Below are positions 1 through 7,187 of a stretch of 64,000 nucleotides of DNA, in pieces. Location of the stretch: assembly GCA_963696025.1 (NCBI GenBank), contig CAVOII010000014.1, positions 620,001-684,000 of the forward strand, written 5' to 3'. Each line of letters begins with the position of its first letter. Positions within the stretch are counted from its first letter, which is position 1. The notes beneath the pieces are model-generated. The model was not told the DNA's origin, ran no database searches, and saw nothing but the letters and a program-made list of their open reading frames with translations. Source of the stretch: JABCYV01 sp963696025. GTDB taxonomy: Bacteria; Acidobacteriota; Terriglobia; Terriglobales; Acidobacteriaceae. A program made the position numbers and the translations under genes.

Positions 1-2
1 CC

Positions 3-911
3 CTGATTTCAGCTTCCGTCTTTCCCAGCCGCGAGTACAGCGGCTTGGACGAGATCGTCGCCAAATTCGTTCACGCCAGCAATGTGCAACCGGATACTGC
101 CTGCTTTGGCATCGCGGGACCGGTTCGCAACGGTCGCGTGGAAGCTTCGAACCTTCCTTGGGTCATTGAATCGAAGCGGCTCGCTGAAGAACTCAACATT
201 CGGAAAGCCCTGCTGATCAATGATCTCGAGGCGAATGCCTGGGGCATTCCAGCTCTCGACTCGCAAGATGTCATCGCGCTGAATCAGGTCAAAGGAAATC
301 CTGTAGGCAACCAGGCGGTCATCGCGGCGGGGACCGGATTAGGTGAGGCCGGCATGTTTTGGGACGGATCGCAACACCACGTCTTCGCCTGTGAAGGAGG
401 TCACACGGATTTTGCCCCGCGCAACGAGCTAGAGGTAGATTTGCTCAAGTACTTGCGGGTTCGCCACGGACACGTCAGTTATGAGCGAGTCGTGTCCGGC
501 CCCGGACTGGTCAATGTGTTCCACTTCCTGCGCGACACCGGCCGGGGTACTGTTCCGAAGTGGCTGGCTGATGAGATGACGCACAGTGACCCCGCGGCGG
601 CGATTTCTCGAGCTGCCATTGCGGGCCAGTCCCCTTTGAGTGAGCAGGCTGTCGATTTGTTTATCTCGATTTATGGAGCGGAGGCTGGCAACCTTGCGCT
701 CAAGACCATGGCGATTGGGGGAGTTTATCTGGGGGGTGGCATCGCGCCCAAGATGCTGCCCAAGCTCGCCGGACCCTTGTTCATGCAGTCTTTTGTTGGC
801 AAAGGTCGCATGCAAGCCCTGCTCGAATCGATTCAGGTTAAAGTCGTTATCAATGAGAAAACCGCTCTGCTGGGTGCCGCACGGTGTGCGGCGGTCGGAA
901 CAGCTGCGTGA
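3..911 (+). CDS. glk: Glucokinase, 3' part (5' end lies outside the window)
   Basis: The frame is open from base 3 with no start codon in register, so the gene begins upstream and about 302 codons are visible. It should phosphorylate glucose to glucose 6-phosphate with ATP in the cytoplasm. The visible part matches the Glk family rather than ROK kinases: a nucleotide loop AAGTGLGEAG near bases 324-353, CEGGHTDFAP near 391-420, SGPGLVNVF near 498-524 and a C-terminal glycine-rich GGVYLGGGIAPK segment. The N-terminal GDxGGTN phosphate loop expected for the family is missing only because of the window edge. It converges with the diguanylate cyclase gene on the other strand, 67 bases away, and no terminator hairpin is obvious between them. 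Confidence 0.9.
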   Translation: MISASVFPSREYSGLDEIVAKFVHASNVQPDTACFGIAGPVRNGRVEASNLPWVIESKRLAEELNIRKALLINDLEANAWGIPALDSQDVIALNQVKGNPVGNQAVIAAGTGLGEAGMFWDGSQHHVFACEGGHTDFAPRNELEVDLLKYLRVRHGHVSYERVVSGPGLVNVFHFLRDTGRGTVPKWLADEMTHSDPAAAISRAAIAGQSPLSEQAVDLFISIYGAEAGNLALKTMAIGGVYLGGGIAPKMLPKLAGPLFMQSFVGKGRMQALLESIQVKVVINEKTALLGAARCAAVGTAA

Positions 912-978
912 GCGAAACCTATTACTGGCAGGTTGATCTGGACGTCGGATGCTCCCGCTGCCCAGCGCTCTTAGCGGC

Positions 979-1803
979 CTAGAACACGGGCACGAGGTTG
1001 TGCTTCCTGGAATAGAGCTTACGGTCTACGGCGCGTAGCGCATCTTCGGAATCCGTTCCCGTGACATAAGGTGCTAGCGCCCAACTGAACGACAACTCGT
1101 AGCTCTTTTTGTTATTGAGATTCCACTGCTCGGTCTCGCGAATCAACCGCTGTACGGGGTGATCAGCCTGCTCCTCGCTGGTCTCCGGCATCACGATCAG
1201 AAATTCGTCGCCTCCCTGCCGAAACACGACGTCACCACCGCGAAAGATTGTCCGCAGCATGCGGGCAAAGTCGACCAGGATCGCGTCCCCTTCCAGCAGT
1301 CCGCATTTAGAGTTAATGGCCCGGAATCCGGTGAGATCGATTGCCAGAAAAGTAAGACTGCCGCCCACGCGATTGGCACGCGCAACCTCCGTCGGAATTA
1401 ACTCATTCATTGCACGGCGATTCAGGAGCTGCGTCAAGGGATCGATGAGCGAAAGATTCTCCAGCCGCTCGTTCATCACCAGCTCCCGAATCAGGGCCCG
1501 GCGGGTGGAGTTCAGGGTCAGCTTCTGTCCAAGGAGATAAATGTTGACCAGCAGGATGAGAGAGATTAACCCAAAGAAAAGCTGCGGTAAGTACGCATGT
1601 TCTATGCGGATGACCCGTTGGGACCAGACCAGGTTCGGTAGCAGGAACGCACAAACTCCAGCAGTGAGGACCAGTATGACCAGAATGCCGATGGACCAGA
1701 GTTGCAGGTCGCGACCGGAAAGATGTTGAATCTGTTGCTGAATTTCTTCCGCGCGCGCCAGCATCGAGGGCTGCGCAGTACGTCCCTGCTTCACCTCGGA
1801 CAT
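979..1803 (-). CDS. Membrane-anchored diguanylate cyclase (GGDEF)
   Basis: Predicted to make cyclic di-GMP from two GTP at the inner membrane. From the ATG at 1803 the protein has 274 residues: two transmembrane helices at about 36-57 and 71-92, then a GGDEF domain. The signature RQGGDEF is intact (GGDEF about 197-201), the metal-binding AIDLTGF segment is present, and an RxxD inhibitory site (RGGD, about 188-191) lies five residues before GGDEF, so product inhibition is likely. The usual GHxxGD is GLLEGD here. The frame also opens further upstream at a TTG (1893), but the ATG at 1803 has an AGGGG nine bases before it. It lies 164 bases downstream of a receiver-domain gene on the same strand, which may control it. 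Confidence 0.9.
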   Translation of the reverse strand: MSEVKQGRTAQPSMLARAEEIQQQIQHLSGRDLQLWSIGILVILVLTAGVCAFLLPNLVWSQRVIRIEHAYLPQLFFGLISLILLVNIYLLGQKLTLNSTRRALIRELVMNERLENLSLIDPLTQLLNRRAMNELIPTEVARANRVGGSLTFLAIDLTGFRAINSKCGLLEGDAILVDFARMLRTIFRGGDVVFRQGGDEFLIVMPETSEEQADHPVQRLIRETEQWNLNNKKSYELSFSWALAPYVTGTDSEDALRAVDRKLYSRKHNLVPVF

Positions 1804-1967
1804 CTTTACAACCCCTGTAGCCACACGTTCCCTTTCGCCGGAGTTTCGGTCTATAGGATTTTCTACCCCGGGAGATGCAGAAGGAATGCCCAAACCAGAT
1901 CGGAGGATTACTTTCGTAATCCCGAAAAAGAACTAGCATCGACCGGTTGGATTCCTGCCAGATCAGG

Positions 1968-2375
1968 CTAGAAAGAGCGTGCTGAGCTGTCACGATAAAA
2001 GGAACCGTGGTCGTTGAGCAGCGCTTCAACGCCCTGAACAACTTCCAAACCACGCCCCTTGGTGATTGCTCCTCGGAAGCCGGCGCGGCGGGCTGCTTGT
2101 ACAAGTTGATCAGACACTTGCTGGACACTGATCAGGAGCATCGGAAGCCCGGGGTTCGCTTTGGAGATCTGCTGCGCTGCCTGCATCCCATTCATGACAG
2201 GCATTCCCAAATCCAAGATCGCGAGATCGGGTGCGGCCTGTGCAACTTTTTCTACGGCATCCACACCATTGACCGCCTCGGAGCATACTTGCCAGTCGCT
2301 GTGTCTTTCCAGTAGCCGGCGCAGCAACATCCTTATGGTCGAATCATCGTCGGCGATCAAGATTCGGGTTGGCAT
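1968..2375 (-). CDS. Single-domain response regulator (REC)
   Basis: A receiver domain with no output domain, 135 residues from the ATG at 2375. The acidic pocket ADDD (residues 8-11), the phospho-acceptor Asp55 in LAILDLGMP, the Ser in LLIS and the Lys in ITKG are all present, so it should accept a phosphoryl group from a histidine kinase. The frame is open further upstream to about 2519, but the ATG at 2375 is preceded by GGGAGA at proper spacing and starts the fold at the usual MPTRILIADDD. No cognate kinase is adjacent. The next gene on this strand is the diguanylate cyclase, so the pair may link phosphorelay to cyclic di-GMP; this link is inference. Confidence 0.85.
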   Translation of the reverse strand: MPTRILIADDDSTIRMLLRRLLERHSDWQVCSEAVNGVDAVEKVAQAAPDLAILDLGMPVMNGMQAAQQISKANPGLPMLLISVQQVSDQLVQAARRAGFRGAITKGRGLEVVQGVEALLNDHGSFYRDSSARSF

Positions 2376-2617
2376 ACTAGTCTCCCGAGAACGCAAAGGG
2401 AGCGGGACTACGTGCGCTCGCCTTGACGAGTCCAACCCAGTAACCAGGCAGCACGGCGCGGCCTGTGGAAACAATGTGGGACTGTCACAATTAGTGACCC
2501 GCCAGTCGCGCCCCGACAATACGGTTCATACTGTATGCGCAGTTACTAAAGCGGTACCAAACCTACGACGATCTGGCCGATTGCTACTCTGCCGTCTCGA
2601 GCCTCGCCGCGCGACCT

Positions 2618-2758
2618 TCACCGCTGTTGATGCAGAGGCTCACTCTGGGGCAAGCCGGGTCGTCCACGCTTGAACGCCATGAAGGACAGTGACAACACAA
2701 TGATTGTGAGTGCGAGGATCACGACCGCCAAACCGTGAGAGCGCTTGCCGACTATCAA
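2618..2758 (-). CDS. Putative very small membrane protein (46 aa)
   Basis: A short frame starting at TTG (2758) with AGAGG nine bases upstream encodes 46 residues. About 20 consecutive hydrophobic residues (GLAVVILALTIIVLSLSF) form one likely transmembrane helix, followed by a basic, proline-rich tail ending LHQQR. It begins 12 bases after the stop of the neighbouring 44-residue gene on the same strand, so the two could be co-translated. I do not recognise a family. The unusual start codon and small size leave the possibility that it is a chance frame. Confidence 0.4.
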   Translation of the reverse strand: MIVGKRSHGLAVVILALTIIVLSLSFMAFKRGRPGLPQSEPLHQQR

Positions 2759-2770
2759 GGTTTTTATCCT

Positions 2771-2905
2771 CTAGACCGACCTTTCGCGTTCCAAGAACAT
2801 TCTGCGTCCGGACGACGGCCCAAGAACAACGGCTAGCATGGCCTCAAGACCTAAGCCGACCAGCAAAAACGTCACCGCAGACCGCACATCGTACTCATTT
2901 CTCAT
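2771..2905 (-). CDS. Small YtxH-like membrane protein (44 aa)
   Basis: An ATG at 2905 with TAAGGTG six bases before it opens a 44-residue frame. The product begins MRNEYDVRSA and has one hydrophobic segment FLLVGLGLEAMLAVVLGP followed by SSGRR and a charged tail. This layout (short polar start, glycine-containing helix, P-x-SG-R) resembles the small YtxH-type general-stress membrane proteins that are frequent in acidobacteria; this is pattern recognition only. It precedes a second tiny membrane protein and follows nothing on its strand within 54 bases except the stop of the DUF5818-like gene. Confidence 0.55.
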   Translation of the reverse strand: MRNEYDVRSAVTFLLVGLGLEAMLAVVLGPSSGRRMFLERERSV

Positions 2906-2959
2906 GCGTGCACCTTAAGAATTTGCATTGGGGGCGTGGACTGCGGAACGATCCCGCCA

Positions 2960-3421
2960 TTATGCGGCTTCCTCAATGTTTTGAACTCGGATGATCTTCG
3001 CATTTGCATCCACGGTTCCGGTTACATTTACCTGTTTTCCCTCGAACCGCTTTGCCTTGTCCTGGTCATCGAGCTGATAATTTACGTTGTCCATGGTCTT
3101 CAGCGCGTATTCATTCCCGGTCTTGACGATTATGCCGGAGAAAGTTTGTACGGCCCTCTCTGCTTTGCGTTCTGAATCCGATTCTTGCGGCGGAGTTGCC
3201 TGGAGGTTGGCCGGCGGTGCTTGCTCCGGCTGTTGATCCGGAAGCTCGGGTTTTACAGATGGGGTCGGCCGTGGCTCCTGGGCTTGTGACCAAACGATCG
3301 CCGGCGATTCCTTGGCAATGACAGACTCCGGCTGACTGGCTGGCAGATTCTGAGCGGATCCGATGGAGCCGAAACTGATCAGAGAGATTACAAGGACAGG
3401 CGTGCTCGCAAACAGTTTCAT
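2960..3421 (-). CDS. Secreted DUF5818-like protein
   Basis: A 153-residue exported protein of unknown role. The first 23 residues (MKLFASTPVLVISLISFGSIGSAQ) form a Sec signal peptide with a likely AQ/NL cleavage site. A proline- and glutamine-rich linker follows (about 25-85), and the C-terminal 60 residues (FSGIIVKTGNEYALKTMDN... to VTGTVDANAKIIRVQNIEE) look like the small beta-barrel, OB-like repeat annotated as DUF5818 in acidobacterial proteins. The start ATG has AAGGG upstream. It is transcribed alone, with the two tiny membrane-protein genes 54 bases downstream on the same strand. Confidence 0.8.
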   Translation of the reverse strand: MKLFASTPVLVISLISFGSIGSAQNLPASQPESVIAKESPAIVWSQAQEPRPTPSVKPELPDQQPEQAPPANLQATPPQESDSERKAERAVQTFSGIIVKTGNEYALKTMDNVNYQLDDQDKAKRFEGKQVNVTGTVDANAKIIRVQNIEEAA

Positions 3422-3598
3422 TTGGCACCCTTACCGCCCTCGCCTTCAGGGATGCACGAAGCCTGCCACTTTTCCGGCAAATCTCGACTTGCGTTTTGTT
3501 CGGGATAAAGGGTCTCGGGACCGACATCACCGGAAGTTTCTGGCTGGAGTCGAGAAAAACTGGCGTGCGGCGAATGCTGTATAAGGGTGGGTACTCGT

Positions 3599-3620
3599 GA
3601 AAGACTGGATTCAGTCTTTC
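3599..3620. terminator. Hairpin, possible terminator
   Basis: GAAAGACTG and CAGTCTTTC form a perfect 9-bp stem around a 4-base loop (GATT), 70 bases beyond the stop of the membrane-protein gene that reads leftward to 3691. A short T-rich stretch follows on both strands but no long U-run, so termination strength is uncertain. Confidence 0.5.
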
Positions 3621-3690
3621 TTAATCGAAGGGCCAGCCTGAGTAATCAGCAACGCTCGGGTTTCTCGAGAAAGGGGCCGCCCTGTCGCAA

Positions 3691-4137
3691 TCACGGATAA
3701 CTCACGTTCACCAAGACGTTATGTCCGTCTTGCCTGCGAAAGGCGATTTCTACTTTCTGTCCCACTGGCAAGGCATTCCGCATATCCCCTTCGAACACCA
3801 TCAGGCGCGGCGAACTGGATCCATCGGAAAGCGAGACAATGGACTTATTCGGCTCTCCCACATTGGACTCATAGAAGGCAACACTCTCCACTTTTCCCCG
3901 TTGCAGTAGTCCAGAGGAAGTGGTCCGAGGCGAGCTGAAACCCCGCACTTCTGCTGAGCTGTCAGTCTTTTTCTTGCGCAGTTCAAGCAGAACATTCAAG
4001 CCGAGAATGCCGGACATGGCAAGAAGGATCAGCGACATGAACAGTCCATCCACGGTTGTGATCGAACCATAGACCACGATCCAGAACACGCCCAGGAGCG
4101 GGATGAGCGCCAGTAGCAGGGAGATGACCAGCATCAT
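3691..4137 (-). CDS. Unknown two-helix membrane protein
   Basis: A 148-residue protein that I do not recognise. It has two transmembrane helices (about 3-24 and 31-53), a basic turn LRKKKTD, a Ser/Thr-rich linker and a soluble C-terminal part of about 70 residues rich in beta-strand pattern (GKVESVAFYESN, RLMVFEGDMRNALPVGQKVEIAFRR). The end ENLVNVSYP-like tail (NVLVNVSYP) suggests a small beta-barrel on one face of the membrane. It stands alone on its strand; a hairpin at 3599-3620 lies just past the stop. Two adjacent ATG codons at 4135-4137 and 4132-4134 are both possible starts. Confidence 0.75.
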   Translation of the reverse strand: MMLVISLLLALIPLLGVFWIVVYGSITTVDGLFMSLILLAMSGILGLNVLLELRKKKTDSSAEVRGFSSPRTTSSGLLQRGKVESVAFYESNVGEPNKSIVSLSDGSSSPRLMVFEGDMRNALPVGQKVEIAFRRQDGHNVLVNVSYP

Positions 4138-4232
4138 AGAGTTTTTCCGGAGACGGTCGCACCAAAGACCAACATTTAACAGATTAGCAAAAAATCGGGC
4201 GCTTCTTCATCTCGCAGTAGTATTACGGTGGG

Positions 4233-4640
4233 TCAGGCGCAGGCGTCGCGCCAGTCATCGATTTCCTTCAGACCCTCGGCGCGAGTCTGCTCGAACAGGC
4301 GAACCCGGTGGCGGGTGTGCTCAAATTCGTGGATGTCGGCCCAAACTTCAGCCTGCCAAGGCTCCAGGTGCACGGCTGATTCGCCGCAGGTAGCGCATCG
4401 GGTATGCAGTTTCCGGATGATCCGCACCGGCGCGGGACCTGACGGTAATTCGATAAAAATACAGCGCACTTCCTTGATGTCATCGTTATCTCCGATGACA
4501 TGCTCATAACGTAGCAGAAAACCGAAACCTAATTTGCGTGCTTCCAGTTCGGCCTCGGCTCGGGTATGAAAAGGGCCATATTCCGCTCGCAGTTGCTCGG
4601 TCGAGTCACAGGCCATCCAGAAGGTTTCCTTGTATGCCAT
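4233..4640 (-). CDS. Unknown small cytoplasmic protein with one CxxC
   Basis: A 135-residue soluble protein with acidic character and no signal peptide or membrane helix. A single CxxC (RCATCGESAV, about residues 81-90) could bind metal with other ligands such as the histidines in HEFEHTRHRVR, but a full zinc site is not evident. The N-terminal segment EQLRAEYGPFHTRAEAELEARKLG reads like a small alpha/beta domain that takes an aligned residue pattern common to conserved acidobacterial hypothetical proteins. Start ATG at 4640 follows CCTGAGGTAGGTA, giving a GAGG-type ribosome site. No function is proposed. Confidence 0.75.
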   Translation of the reverse strand: MAYKETFWMACDSTEQLRAEYGPFHTRAEAELEARKLGFGFLLRYEHVIGDNDDIKEVRCIFIELPSGPAPVRIIRKLHTRCATCGESAVHLEPWQAEVWADIHEFEHTRHRVRLFEQTRAEGLKEIDDWRDACA

Positions 4641-4940
4641 TACCTACCTCAGGGGTCACCATTCGCTCGCCGGGAGAAGTGAGTCGTTCCGTGAACCGCA
4701 ACGCACGAAGTGCAATTGAAATGCCGAGCAGATTCTTATAACTCACACAGCCACAAGTATTTAACCCCGGTGGTCCAGGATCCAAACAGGCTTAACTGCA
4801 AGCTTTTGCAGCGTTTTACTCTTGTCTGCCTGTTTTGGATGCCCGCGACCAGTTACTTGGCACACTAGACAGCGTCCGCTAACATCACATCATCCTCGGG
4901 TCCCGATTAGCCCTTACCAGGAGTGGTATCGTCGAGCCTT
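4641..4940. other. Divergent intergenic region
   Basis: About 300 bases between the leftward CxxC gene and the rightward PilZ gene. It must hold both promoters. I see no clear -35/-10 pair, repeat or stable hairpin in it. Confidence 0.5.
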
Positions 4941-5597
4941 ATGGGTGAACGCCGGGAGGCACGAAAAGAGATCCGACTCCCTGTACGCGTGTTCGGCACC
5001 GACGCCGTCGGCCGAACTTTCTCCGAAAATGTGTTTACCGTCGACGTCAGTCATGAAGGCGCGCGATTGACTGGCGTACAGGCCCAAATTAAGGCTGGTG
5101 AGACCATCGGCTTAGCGTACGGCCAAGGTAAAGGCCGGTTCGTGGTGAAGTGGACTGGGCGCGCCAACACCCCCCAGCAGGGAGAAATCGGGTTGCAGAA
5201 TGTTGCCCCAAGCAAACCGCTCTGGGATTTCGCCTTGCCGCCGCCGGCATTCGACAGCTTCAGGGGTCAAACCAAAGGGCCAGAACGCCGAAAGCATCCG
5301 CGGATGAAGTCGACGAACTCGGTCGAGCTTCATCCAGAAGATCAACCTGCGCCTATCTGGGGCAGAGCGACCGATCTCAGTGTGGGCGGATGCTTTGTCG
5401 AGATGCAAATCCCACTGAGGGTGGGTTCGAAAGTAAGAGTAGGAATCTGGGTGAACGAAACCAAGTTGTGGGCCACTGGAAAAGTCGTGAACAGCCGGCC
5501 GGGATTCGGAACCGGGATTCAATTCACCGAGCTCTCCGAGGCGGATTGCGATCGCTTGCAGCAATTTCTTCGCAGCATCGTCAGGCTGCGCTCTTGA
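4941..5597 (+). CDS. Tandem PilZ-domain protein (cyclic di-GMP receptor)
   Basis: A 218-residue cytoplasmic protein with two PilZ-like domains, expected to bind cyclic di-GMP. The first begins RREARKEIRLPVRV and has DVSHEGARL; the second begins ERRKHPRMKS and has DLSVGGCFVE, so each carries the RxxxR and (D/N)xSxxG binding elements. I placed the start at the ATG 4941 (MGERRE); a GTG at 4923 is in frame but overlaps the AGGAG ribosome site. The second domain ends with a typical FTELSEADCDRLQQFL helix. The diguanylate cyclase 3 kb away is a possible source of its ligand, though the genes are not in one operon. Confidence 0.88.
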   Translation: MGERREARKEIRLPVRVFGTDAVGRTFSENVFTVDVSHEGARLTGVQAQIKAGETIGLAYGQGKGRFVVKWTGRANTPQQGEIGLQNVAPSKPLWDFALPPPAFDSFRGQTKGPERRKHPRMKSTNSVELHPEDQPAPIWGRATDLSVGGCFVEMQIPLRVGSKVRVGIWVNETKLWATGKVVNSRPGFGTGIQFTELSEADCDRLQQFLRSIVRLRS

Positions 5598-5774
5598 CAC
5601 GACTTCACCGTTCGTATTGCTGACGCGGCGTGGCCCACCCCAAGCTTACTCAGGCCTTTTGTCAATCCGTCAACAGGGCGCTCCAAAGGCTCCCAACAAC
5701 ACAACTTTCTCACCAACTCGGTGACATGAGTAGGTCGCACCAGCGCCGCATTCCGCGACACCTGGTAGCGTGCA

Positions 5775-6047
5775 TTATGCGGGACGAGCCATGTCAGCGA
5801 GCATCGTGCGATTATTCGGCTGTGAGCCGAATTCGTCCTTCCATTTTTCGCCCCCGTGACCGGCCACGTACAGGGCAAGCTCCAGGTGGCTCCAAACCCC
5901 GAGTTTGTCAAAGGTATTGCGCAAATAATTTTTCACCACCTGCTCCGTGGTGCCGATAGCCTTGGCAATGTCGCGGTTGGTGAGCCCTTCCCAAACCAAG
6001 GTGGCAACCTGCATTTCTCTGGAGGTCAGCCGGTCACGTGGTGGCAT
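5775..6047 (-). CDS. LuxR-type HTH-only regulator (B member of pair 1)
   Basis: A 90-residue protein that is essentially one GerE/LuxR DNA-binding domain. Residues 6-65 read LTSREMQVATLVWEGLTNRDIAKAI, then a recognition helix GTTEQVVKNYLRNTFDKLGV. There is no receiver or ligand domain, so it may act as a partner or dimer of the gene just upstream. The ATG at 6047 is preceded by AAGGAG. It overlaps the 3' end of the A-type HTH gene by 22 bases in another frame. A close relative with the same architecture sits at 18283-18516. Confidence 0.85.
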   Translation of the reverse strand: MPPRDRLTSREMQVATLVWEGLTNRDIAKAIGTTEQVVKNYLRNTFDKLGVWSHLELALYVAGHGGEKWKDEFGSQPNNRTMLADMARPA

Positions 6048-6257
6048 GATTTCATCTGCTCCTTCTGAAACATCGCGGTGGCAAGTTTCACACGCTTGCG
6101 GCCGTCGCGGATCCCGGCCCGCAGAAACAGCGTCCGTAAGTGCTGTTTCACCGTTCGCGGACTTATTTTCAATTGAGCAGCGATCTCTTTGTTGCTGCAG
6201 GCTTGCACCAATAACTGCCACAAGCAACTGCTTCGCCAAAGTTTCGCCACTCCTCAA
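6026..6257 (-). pseudogene. LuxR-type HTH-only gene, probably frameshifted (A member of pair 1)
   Basis: The C-terminal part, NKEIAAQLKISPRTVKQHLRT followed by LFLRAGIRDGRKRVKLATAMF, is clearly a LuxR-type HTH and closely matches the intact A gene at 18207-18725. The first helix is out of register: in the frame from TTG 6257 the bases give GETLAKQLLV, which aligns with REQQIVELLLQ of the paralogue, but the rest of the domain lies one frame away. Two imperfect 13-base copies (6218-6230 and 6205-6217), each encoding QLLV, sit exactly at the switch; removing one would join the two halves. In the downstream frame only a GTG near 6250, two codons after a stop, could start a shortened 74-residue protein. 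Confidence 0.5.
6205..6230. repeat. Imperfect 13-base tandem duplication at a frameshift
   Basis: On the minus strand CAGTTGCTTGTGG is followed directly by CAGTTATTGGTGC, 9 of 13 bases identical. Both encode Gln-Leu-Leu-Val in two different frames. The duplication length is not a multiple of three and accounts for the frame change inside the HTH gene. Confidence 0.5.
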
Positions 6258-6479
6258 AAGGACAAAGACCGGTGGATGCCGTCACTTGGGCGTCTTACCA
6301 ATGGCCATTGAGAATCTCGAACGCCAGAAGCGGGACATCCCCTCCCACAATGGGCGTCAGCACGGCTTTACCTGCGGGAAATCCCTGGGTCCGCCGCCAG
6401 CCCTGCTTTTCCTTCGGCCTTCAGGACAAGTTAAGGTTGGTCGGAATAAGATTGCTGGTGAGTGCGCCAGGGAGATAGC

Positions 6480-7151
6480 GTGCGCGTGCTGATCGTCGAA
6501 GACGAGCCCCGCTTGGCGGAAAACATTGCGCGCGCTTTGCGGGAAAGCGCCGGTTATGCGGTGGACGTCGCGCCCGACGGCCAAGAAGGACTCTTCCTGG
6601 CAGAATCGAACGCCTATGATCTCGTGCTTCTAGATCTGATGCTGCCGAAAATCGACGGAATGAAGCTGCTCGCCCGCATCCGTCAAGCGGGTCAGCACAC
6701 TCCGGTCCTTGTCCTGACTGCGCGTGATGATAAGGAGTCAGTGGTCGCTCTGCTGAATGCCGGGGCGGACGACTATCTGACCAAGCCCTTTGATCTGGGC
6801 GAATTGCTGGCCCGCAGCAAGGTGCTCATCCGGCGCGGCAAGGGTCAGCCATCTCCCGTCTTGACCATCGCAGACCTTCAACTTAATACCGTGAACCGTA
6901 CTGTGCAGCGGGCCGGCCGAGAGATTACACTCACCGCTATGGAGTATCGTGTTCTCGAATATCTGGCTCACCGGCCGCGCGCGGTGATTTCAAAAACTGA
7001 ATTGCTGGAGCATCTTTACGACTACAACTGGGAAAAGTTTAGTAACGTGATCGAAGTCTACATCTCCGGTTTGCGCCGGAAGCTGGACGATGGCTCGTCC
7101 CGGCAACTGATTCGCACTCTCCGCGGCCAAGGTTATATTCTCGAGGGTTGA
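6480..7151 (+). CDS. OmpR-family response regulator
   Basis: A 223-residue two-component regulator. The receiver domain (about 1-115) has EDE in VLIVEDEP, phospho-acceptor Asp52 in LVLLDLMLP, Thr in VLTARDD and Lys in YLTKPFD. The C-terminal winged helix (about 125-220) shows the OmpR pattern LTAMEYRVLEYLAHRP, SNVIEVYISGLRRKLD and RTLRGQGYIL. The GTG at 6480 is the best start because AGGGAGA lies five bases upstream; an earlier in-frame GTG at 6462 precedes that site. The histidine kinase follows after 36 bases and an efflux system after that, so it probably controls the efflux genes. Confidence 0.93.
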   Translation: MRVLIVEDEPRLAENIARALRESAGYAVDVAPDGQEGLFLAESNAYDLVLLDLMLPKIDGMKLLARIRQAGQHTPVLVLTARDDKESVVALLNAGADDYLTKPFDLGELLARSKVLIRRGKGQPSPVLTIADLQLNTVNRTVQRAGREITLTAMEYRVLEYLAHRPRAVISKTELLEHLYDYNWEKFSNVIEVYISGLRRKLDDGSSRQLIRTLRGQGYILEG

Positions 7152-7187
7152 GCGCCGTGCGTAATTGCGAGCTAACAACACGCGACC

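Noticed and set aside
429..815. 128-codon open frame antisense to glucokinase
   Set aside because: It overlaps a well-conserved gene and has no protein-like features, so it is a shadow frame.
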